DNA from: an uncultured Comamonadaceae bacterium | GTDB lineage: Bacteria; Pseudomonadota; Gammaproteobacteria; Burkholderiales; Burkholderiaceae_C | DNA length: 10,308 nucleotides | Direction: 5' to 3' | Assembly (NCBI GenBank): GCA_937871735.1 | Contig: CALMOI010000333.1 | Span: forward strand, 1 to 10,308 | Shown: positions 5,898 through 10,308 of the stretch, in pieces | Layout of the letters: each line of letters begins with the position of its first letter | Numbering within the stretch: the first letter of the stretch is position 1 | Translations under genes and position numbers: made by a program | The notes under the pieces: model-generated | Seen by the model: only the letters and a program-made list of their open reading frames with translations | The model's database searches: none | Told to the model about the DNA's origin: nothing

Positions 5898-7472
5898 TCA
5901 GCCCACCGTCTCCACCTCAAACCCCACGATATTTCTTTCCACCCGGCTGAATTCCACGCCGATTTGGTGGATGGGTTCGCCTCGTGCGCGGTACTTGTCG
6001 GCGTAGCCGCGTTCCTTGATTTGCTGCAAGGCGCGGCCTTCGGGTATCAGTTCCACCACCTTGAACTCGAACACCCACACCGCCCCGGCAAACAGCACGG
6101 TCATGTCGATGCGGCCTTTGTGGGTGCTGTCTTCCACACGGATGTCGAGGCCCAACGCGGCAAAGTGGCTGTAGAACACGCTGGCCCAGTAGCCTTCAAA
6201 TTGAGCAATCGGGCTGTTGCGGTACCAGTCGTGCGGGATGCTGGCAAAAAATGCCTGAAACAGCGGGCGCAGCGCCTGCACATCGCCCGCGTGCAGCACG
6301 CGGTACAGGCGGCTGATTTGCGGCTCGGGCGCTTGCGGGCTGCCGACGTAGCTTTTGAGCAGGCAGTCGTTCAGCGCCGCCTGCACTTCTTGGTTCGGGT
6401 ACTTGAGCGTGAATTCCAGCCGCCCCGGAATGGCCCATTCGCTGGCAATCGTCAAATACCCGGCCTGAAACAGCAAGGCTTCGGGCAGGATGGTGTCCAC
6501 GTCAAAGGTGGACAGCAGCGACTCGGTGGCCACGATCTGGCCCAAGTCGGGCGTGTGCATCTGGCGTTCCGTGATCAGCTTGACCAAAAAGGTGGGCGTG
6601 CCAGTCTCGAACCAGAACGAGCGCAGCTCGCGGGTGTACAGGTGCAGCAGCACGTCAAACGGGTTGTAGACCGAGGTGCCGCGCCAGTTGTAGCCGTTGT
6701 ACCAGCGGCGAATTTCCTCGCGATCCAGACCGGGCAGTTCGGGTGCGAAGACGGTGTCCAGATCGTGATCGGTGTAGCCGCACAGGGCGCTGTAATGCGG
6801 GTCGATGGTGATGTCGCGCAACTGGTTCAGCCCCGAAAACAGGCTGACTTTGCTGAACTTGCTCACGCCAGTGAAGAAGACGAATTTCAGGTGCGCGTCG
6901 GCTTCTTTCAGCACCGAGTACAGGTTTTTCAGACCCTCGCGCATCTCCAGCGCAGCGGCGGGGGCGGTGATGTTGTCCAAAATGGGTTTGTCGTACTCGT
7001 CCACCAGCACCACGGCGGGTTGGCCGTAGCGCTGGCTGGCTTGGCGGATCAGGTCGGCCAAATTGGCGGCGACATCTTCGGGGGCCAACCAGGCCGGGGT
7101 GTCGATGCCCAACGCCTCGCGCTGGGTGCGCAGCAGGCCCAGCAGGCTGCGGTCAAGCTCGGCGCGGTTGCGCAGCACGCCGTCGGCCAAACTGATGCGG
7201 ATCACCGGGTGGCACTGGCTCCAGTCCCAACGCTGCTCGGCTTCCAGCCCGTTGAACAGGGCGCGGTGGCCCTCAAACAGTTCTTTGAAGGTATCGACCA
7301 GCAGGCTTTTGCCGAAGCGGCGCGGGCGGCTGAGAAAGTAGGCTTTGCCGGGCGACTCGATCAGGTCAATGGCCAGCCCGGTTTTGTCCACATAGTAGTA
7401 GTCACCTTCGCGGATTTCGCGCAGGTTCTGGAGGCCGATGGGTAGCTTGCGGTGTGGCGAAGTGGTGTTCAT
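5898..7472 (-). CDS. AAA-ATPase-like protein with C-terminal PD-(D/E)XK nuclease domain
   Basis: A 524-residue protein of the AAA-ATPase_like plus PDDEXK_9 (formerly DUF1703) architecture, a widespread but functionally unassigned family. The N-terminus (LPIGLQNLREIREGDYYYVD, 10-29, then KT) is the family signature. The P-loop is SRPRRFGKSLL (48-58) and Walker B is VVLVDEYDKP (154-163). FFTGVSKFSKVSLFSGLNQL (199-218) is a conserved ATPase core block and RRWYNGYNW (255-263) a family hallmark. The C-terminal domain has GRIDM (D456), then WVFEFKV (E469, K471), and Q484, a complete-looking PD-(D/E)XK catalytic set, so DNA or RNA cleavage is plausible but unproven. ATG 7472 has GGAT just upstream. 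It lies 35 nt after ybeY on the same strand and 3 nt before mqsA. Composition looks like the neighbours, giving no clear sign of recent transfer. Cytoplasmic; no signal or membrane segment seen. Confidence 0.92.
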   Translation of the reverse strand: MNTTSPHRKLPIGLQNLREIREGDYYYVDKTGLAIDLIESPGKAYFLSRPRRFGKSLLVDTFKELFEGHRALFNGLEAEQRWDWSQCHPVIRISLADGVLRNRAELDRSLLGLLRTQREALGIDTPAWLAPEDVAANLADLIRQASQRYGQPAVVLVDEYDKPILDNITAPAAALEMREGLKNLYSVLKEADAHLKFVFFTGVSKFSKVSLFSGLNQLRDITIDPHYSALCGYTDHDLDTVFAPELPGLDREEIRRWYNGYNWRGTSVYNPFDVLLHLYTRELRSFWFETGTPTFLVKLITERQMHTPDLGQIVATESLLSTFDVDTILPEALLFQAGYLTIASEWAIPGRLEFTLKYPNQEVQAALNDCLLKSYVGSPQAPEPQISRLYRVLHAGDVQALRPLFQAFFASIPHDWYRNSPIAQFEGYWASVFYSHFAALGLDIRVEDSTHKGRIDMTVLFAGAVWVFEFKVVELIPEGRALQQIKERGYADKYRARGEPIHQIGVEFSRVERNIVGFEVETVG

Positions 7473-7507
7473 GGCGATCCAGGTGGTGAGCTTCAGTCGG
7501 GCGGGGC

Positions 7508-7987
7508 TTACTTGTCCGCGTAGGGGTTTTCAAACCCCAGCCCGGCCAAGATTTCAGTCTCGTAGGCTTCCATTTCTTCGGCGTCTTCGGGGCTGGTTTC
7601 GTGATCCCAGCCTTGGGCGTGCAGGGTGCCGTGAACCAGCAAATGCGCGTAGTGCGCTTGCAGCGATTTGTCCAGCTCTTGCGCCTCGCGTGCGACCACC
7701 GGGGCGCACAGCACCAAGTCAGCGGTGACGAGGGGCTCTTGCGTGTAGTCAAACGTCAGCACGTTGGTGGCGTAGTCCTTGTGGCGGTAGTCGCGGTTCA
7801 GGGCCAGGCCTTCGTCGGCATCAACGATGCGCACGGTGATTTCCGCATCAGTGGCCAGCGCGTGGCGCATCCAGCGGATGACTTTGTGGCGGGGCAGGGC
7901 GGCGCGGTGGGCGGCGATGTCGGTAGCGTTGGCAAATTTGCCGAACTGGAGCGACAGTTGCAGAGCCTGGAGGGCGGTCTTGGGCAT
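7508..7987 (-). CDS. ybeY: Endoribonuclease YbeY, rRNA maturation factor
   Basis: A single-domain metal-dependent RNase of the UPF0054 family that acts in 16S rRNA 3'-end maturation and 70S ribosome quality control. The 159-residue product has the invariant HGTLHAQGWDH (119-129), with zinc ligands H119, H123 and H129, preceded by NRDYRHKDYATNVLTFDY (64-81), the other conserved block. Both termini look normal (family about 150-180 aa). The start is ATG 7987 with GGAG 8 nt upstream (minus strand, in the 14-nt gap after phoH). A longer in-frame reading upstream would overlap the phoH 3' end and has no family support. It is coupled to phoH, as in E. coli ybeZ-ybeY. Downstream one would expect ybeX (corC) and lnt in enterobacteria, but the ATPase/mqsA pair follows instead. 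Confidence 0.97.
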   Translation of the reverse strand: MPKTALQALQLSLQFGKFANATDIAAHRAALPRHKVIRWMRHALATDAEITVRIVDADEGLALNRDYRHKDYATNVLTFDYTQEPLVTADLVLCAPVVAREAQELDKSLQAHYAHLLVHGTLHAQGWDHETSPEDAEEMEAYETEILAGLGFENPYADK

Positions 7988-8001
7988 GGTGGCAGCTCCG
8001 T

Positions 8002-9003
8002 TCAGTCGTTCAAGTCGTCGTCGCTGACGATGATGGGGGCTTTGCGGGCGCTGCTGTTGCTGCCGCCTCGGCCTCGGGCGTCGTAGGCATCGACGATGCG
8101 GGCCACCAGCGGGTGGCGCACCACGTCTGCCGAGGTGAAGTGGCACATCGAAATGCCTTTCACGCGTTTGAGCACGCGCTCCGCGTCAATCAGGCCGCTG
8201 AGCTGGGTTTTGGGCAGGTCGATTTGGCTCACGTCGCCCGTCACCACGGCGCGTGCGCCAAAGCCGATGCGGGTCAGGAACATCTTCATCTGCTCAGGCG
8301 TGGTGTTTTGCGCTTCGTCCAAGATCACGAAGGCGTTGTTCAGCGTGCGCCCGCGCATGAAGGCCAGCGGGGCGATTTCTAGCGCGCCGCGCTCGAAGGC
8401 TTTGGTCACTTTGTCAAAGCCCATCAGGTCGTAGAGCGCGTCGTACAGCGGGCGCAGGTACGGATCTACCTTTTGCGACAGGTCGCCGGGCAGGTAGCCG
8501 AGTTTTTCTCCGGCTTCGACGGCGGGGCGGGTCAGCACGATGCGCTGCACGGCGCTGCGCTCCAGCGCATCGACCGCGCAGGCCACGGCCAGATAGGTTT
8601 TGCCGGTGCCCGCCGGGCCGATGCCGAAGGTGATGTCGTGCGTGGCCATCGCTTCTAAGTAGGCGCTTTGGTTGGGCGTGCGGGCGCGCAGATCGGCGCG
8701 GCGGGTGTGCAGCACCAAGCTGCCGTCGTCCGCTTCGGTGAGCGAGGCCGAGGCATCGCCCGCCAGCATCAGTTGCAACTTGTCAGCGGCGATGGGGCGC
8801 TCTGCCATTTCGTACATGGCTTGCAACACTTCCATGGCGCGGGTGGCTTTCGCCTTGAGGCCATCGACCTTGAATTGCTCGTGGCGGTGCGCAATGCTCA
8901 CTTGCAGCGCGGCTTCGATGGTGCGCAGGTGCGCGTCCATCGGGCCGCACAAGTTGGCCAGCCGGGTGTTGTTGTGAGGGGTGAAAGTGTGACGAAGGAT
9001 CAA
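8002..9003 (-). CDS. phoH: PhoH family ATPase (YbeZ)
   Basis: Cytoplasmic P-loop ATPase of the PhoH/YbeZ family, related to the nucleotide-binding half of superfamily 1 helicases. In E. coli YbeZ interacts with YbeY and is linked to rRNA processing. With the proposed start the product has 333 residues: an N-terminal KH-like region (about 1-85), Walker A GIGPAGTGKT (127-136), LTRPAVEAGEKLGYLPGDL (157-175), Walker B VILDEAQNTT (226-235), TGDVSQIDLP (255-264) and a low-complexity Gly/Ser/Asp tail (311-333). The start is uncertain. TTG 9003 gives MILRHTFTPHNNTRLANLCG, which resembles N-termini of burkholderial homologues. GTG 9078 would add 25 residues of unfamiliar sequence, and the first ATG (8940) would cut into conserved sequence. 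It is first in a unit with ybeY and diverges from ruvA. The phosphate-starvation role implied by the name is not supported by any Pho box seen here. Confidence 0.92.
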   Translation of the reverse strand: MILRHTFTPHNNTRLANLCGPMDAHLRTIEAALQVSIAHRHEQFKVDGLKAKATRAMEVLQAMYEMAERPIAADKLQLMLAGDASASLTEADDGSLVLHTRRADLRARTPNQSAYLEAMATHDITFGIGPAGTGKTYLAVACAVDALERSAVQRIVLTRPAVEAGEKLGYLPGDLSQKVDPYLRPLYDALYDLMGFDKVTKAFERGALEIAPLAFMRGRTLNNAFVILDEAQNTTPEQMKMFLTRIGFGARAVVTGDVSQIDLPKTQLSGLIDAERVLKRVKGISMCHFTSADVVRHPLVARIVDAYDARGRGGSNSSARKAPIIVSDDDLND

Positions 9004-9128
9004 GCTGATAATTCCGGTGACGGGGTTCCAACGCGAACCCGCAAGCCCGCCATGATAGGCACTCGGCCTGAATGGCACGCAGCTTCTTTTCTTCCCCCAT
9101 CTTCTTTATCCCCCGCAGGACATTTCTC
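9004..9128. promoter_or_regulatory. Divergent region between phoH and ruvA
   Basis: These 125 bases should carry promoters for both units, but no convincing -35/-10 pair was found on either strand. Seen here are a 6-bp inverted repeat GGGTTC/GAACCC (9023-9028 and 9035-9040) in the presumed phoH leader, and a polypyrimidine tract (9083-9114) before the ruvA ribosome site AGGA (9117-9120). No LexA-type CTG-N10-CAG site was found, although ruvAB is SOS-controlled in E. coli. Confidence 0.4.
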
Positions 9129-9704
9129 ATGATCGGCAAACTCACCGGCACCCTTTGCGACAAAAACCCGCCCGATGTGGTGGTGGACTGCCACGGCGTG
9201 GGCTACGAAGTCAGCGTGCCGATGAGCACTTTCTACAATCTGCCCAATTTGGGCGAGAAGGTCACGCTGCTGACGCACTTTGTGGTGCGCGAAGACGCGC
9301 AGCTGCTGTACGGCTTTGCCACCGCCCCGGAGCGCGCCGCCTTCCGCGAGCTGATCAAAATCACCGGCGTGGGGCCGCGCATGGCGCTGTCGCTGCTGTC
9401 GGGCATGAGCGTGGGCGAGCTGGCGCAAGCCATCACCACACAAGAAGCCGGGCGGCTGGTGAAGGTGCCCGGCATCGGCAAAAAAACCGCCGAGCGCTTG
9501 CTGCTGGAACTCAAAGGCAAGTTGGGCGCAGACATTGGCGTGACCCCGGCCCTGAGCGGCGACGCCAACCAGCTCGACATCTTGCAAGCCCTGATCGCGC
9601 TGGGCTACAGCGACAAAGAAGCCGCCCTGGCGCTGAAAGCCTTGCCCAAAGACGTGGGCGTGAGCGAAGGTATCAAGCTGGCGCTGCGAGCGCTGGCACG
9701 CTGA
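9129..9704 (+). CDS. ruvA: Holliday junction branch migration protein RuvA
   Basis: RuvA tetramers clamp four-way DNA junctions and load RuvB rings for branch migration in recombination repair. The 191-residue product has the three expected parts: an OB-fold domain (MIGKLTGTLC to about residue 63, with DCHGVGYEV), a double helix-hairpin-helix DNA-binding domain (LIKITGVGPRMALSLLSG and LVKVPGIGKKTAERLLLEL, about 75-130) and the C-terminal domain III (about 145-191, LGYSDKEAALALKAL) that contacts RuvB. ATG 9129 has AGGA 8 nt upstream and gives the canonical MIGKLTG start; an in-frame ATG at 9072 is rejected. ruvB follows after 24 nt, the usual pair. ruvC is not in the window. Confidence 0.98.
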   Translation: MIGKLTGTLCDKNPPDVVVDCHGVGYEVSVPMSTFYNLPNLGEKVTLLTHFVVREDAQLLYGFATAPERAAFRELIKITGVGPRMALSLLSGMSVGELAQAITTQEAGRLVKVPGIGKKTAERLLLELKGKLGADIGVTPALSGDANQLDILQALIALGYSDKEAALALKALPKDVGVSEGIKLALRALAR

Positions 9705-9728
9705 ACCCCTTGATTTCTGGAGTGAGCC

Positions 9729-10308
9729 ATGTCCATTCAAACTGACGATTTTTTGCCCGCGCCGCCCAAGCGCGTGGTGTCCGCCGCGCCGGTGTCGCCG
9801 CAAGAAGAAGCCATTGAGCGCGCCCTGCGCCCCAAGTTGCTGCAAGAGTACGTGGGCCAAGCCAAGGCGCGCGAGCAGTTGGACATCTTCATTGGTGCGG
9901 CGCGCAAGCGCGACGAGGCGCTGGATCATGTGCTGCTGTTCGGCCCGCCGGGGCTGGGCAAGACCACGCTCAGCCACATCATTGCCGCCGAACTGGGCGT
10001 GAACCTGCGCCAGACCAGCGGCCCGGTGCTGGAAAAGCCCAAGGACTTGGCGGCGCTGCTGACCAACTTGGAAAAGAACGATGTGCTGTTCATCGACGAA
10101 ATCCACCGCCTGAGCCCGGTGGTGGAAGAAATCCTCTACCCCGCGCTGGAGGATTACCAGATCGACATCATGATCGGCGAAGGCCCGGCGGCCCGCTCCA
10201 TCAAGCTGGACTTGCAGCCCTTCACCCTGGTGGGCGCGACCACCCGCGCCGGGATGCTGACCAACCCGCTGCGCGACCGCTTTGGCATCGTGGCGCGGCT
10301 GGAGTTCT
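9729..10308 (+). CDS. ruvB: Holliday junction branch migration helicase RuvB (5' part)
   Basis: RuvB is the AAA+ motor that pumps DNA through the RuvA-bound junction. The first 193 codons are present and open to the window edge; the family is about 350 residues, so the distal AAA+ lid and winged-helix domain lie outside. Seen: RALRPKLLQEYVGQAKAREQ (31-50), Walker A GPPGLGKTT (72-80), TSGPVLEKPKDLAALL (96-111), Walker B LFIDEIHRL (120-128), EDYQIDIMIGEGPAARSI (141-158), which includes the beta-hairpin that contacts RuvA, sensor 1 GATTRAG (169-175) and LRDRFGI (181-187). ATG 9729 is preceded by GGAG with 6-nt spacing. Cotranscribed with ruvA. Confidence 0.98.
   Translation, partial: MSIQTDDFLPAPPKRVVSAAPVSPQEEAIERALRPKLLQEYVGQAKAREQLDIFIGAARKRDEALDHVLLFGPPGLGKTTLSHIIAAELGVNLRQTSGPVLEKPKDLAALLTNLEKNDVLFIDEIHRLSPVVEEILYPALEDYQIDIMIGEGPAARSIKLDLQPFTLVGATTRAGMLTNPLRDRFGIVARLEF

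Noticed and set aside
5487..7445. A 652-codon open frame on the + strand, antisense to mqsA and the ATPase gene
   Set aside because: Its sequence is rich in His, Gln, Val and Gly with no recognisable domain, as expected from the reverse strand of GC-rich genes. The minus-strand genes have clear family motifs.
7988..8146. N-terminal extension of ybeY into the phoH 3' end
   Set aside because: The added Arg/Pro/Gly-rich sequence is the out-of-frame phoH tail; ATG 7987 has a good GGAG at proper spacing and matches family length.
9069..9083. LexA-like CTG...CAG before ruvA
   Set aside because: The spacing is CTG-N9-CAG rather than CTG-N10-CAG and the flanking T/A positions do not match.
9073..9087. 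Sigma-54-like promoter (TGGCACG followed by TTCT) before ruvA
   Set aside because: The -24 half looks good, but the essential GC of the -12 element is missing and ruvAB is not a known sigma-54 target.
9106..9114. DnaA-box-like TTATCCCCC
   Set aside because: Only the first six bases match TTATCCACA, it is a single copy inside a pyrimidine tract, and no other origin features are present.
9000..10106. A 368-codon minus-strand frame across ruvA and ruvB
   Set aside because: Antisense shadow of ruvAB, whose motifs and ribosome sites are clear.

Overview
The window is an ordinary-looking, GC-rich (roughly 60-65% by eye) piece of bacterial chromosome, almost wall-to-wall coding. Protein similarity recognised from memory (ErpA tail, type-2 TyrRS, PhoH/YbeY, RuvAB) and the gene style point to a betaproteobacterium of the Burkholderiales, most likely Comamonadaceae. 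This placement is inference, since no search was possible. No rRNA, tRNA, insertion sequence, CRISPR array or origin was seen, and no gap between genes exceeds about 155 bases.

Layout: the end of erpA (+) faces a two-gene minus-strand unit, an MepM-like M23 peptidoglycan endopeptidase followed by anmK. The M23 gene diverges from tyrS (+). After tyrS come a cation diffusion facilitator (CDF) transporter and dtd, the last two overlapping by 4 nt. dtd converges at 12 nt distance on a minus-strand unit read as phoH > ybeY > AAA-ATPase/PD-(D/E)XK protein > mqsA. phoH diverges from ruvA-ruvB (+), and ruvB runs off the right edge.

Functional groups: (1) murein turnover and recycling: endopeptidase plus AnmK. 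(2) Tyrosyl-tRNA charging and quality control: TyrRS plus the D-aminoacyl-tRNA deacylase, with a metal exporter gene between them. (3) rRNA maturation: PhoH (YbeZ) plus YbeY. (4) Holliday junction processing: RuvA plus RuvB. (5) An accessory two-gene cassette joined to the phoH-ybeY unit, where enterobacteria carry ybeX(corC)-lnt.

The cassette is the most interesting part. mqsA encodes a very well preserved MqsA antitoxin (all four zinc cysteines and the DNA-recognition Asn and Arg), but the mqsR toxin gene normally found just upstream is absent. Its place, 3 nt upstream, is taken by a 524-residue protein with an N-terminal ATPase and a C-terminal nuclease-like PD-(D/E)XK domain. Whether this is a toxin swap, an ATPase-nuclease regulated by MqsA, or chance adjacency cannot be settled from sequence alone. 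Smaller points of interest are a strong hairpin abutting the CDF start codon, substituted metal-site residues in the CDF protein, and frequent non-ATG starts.
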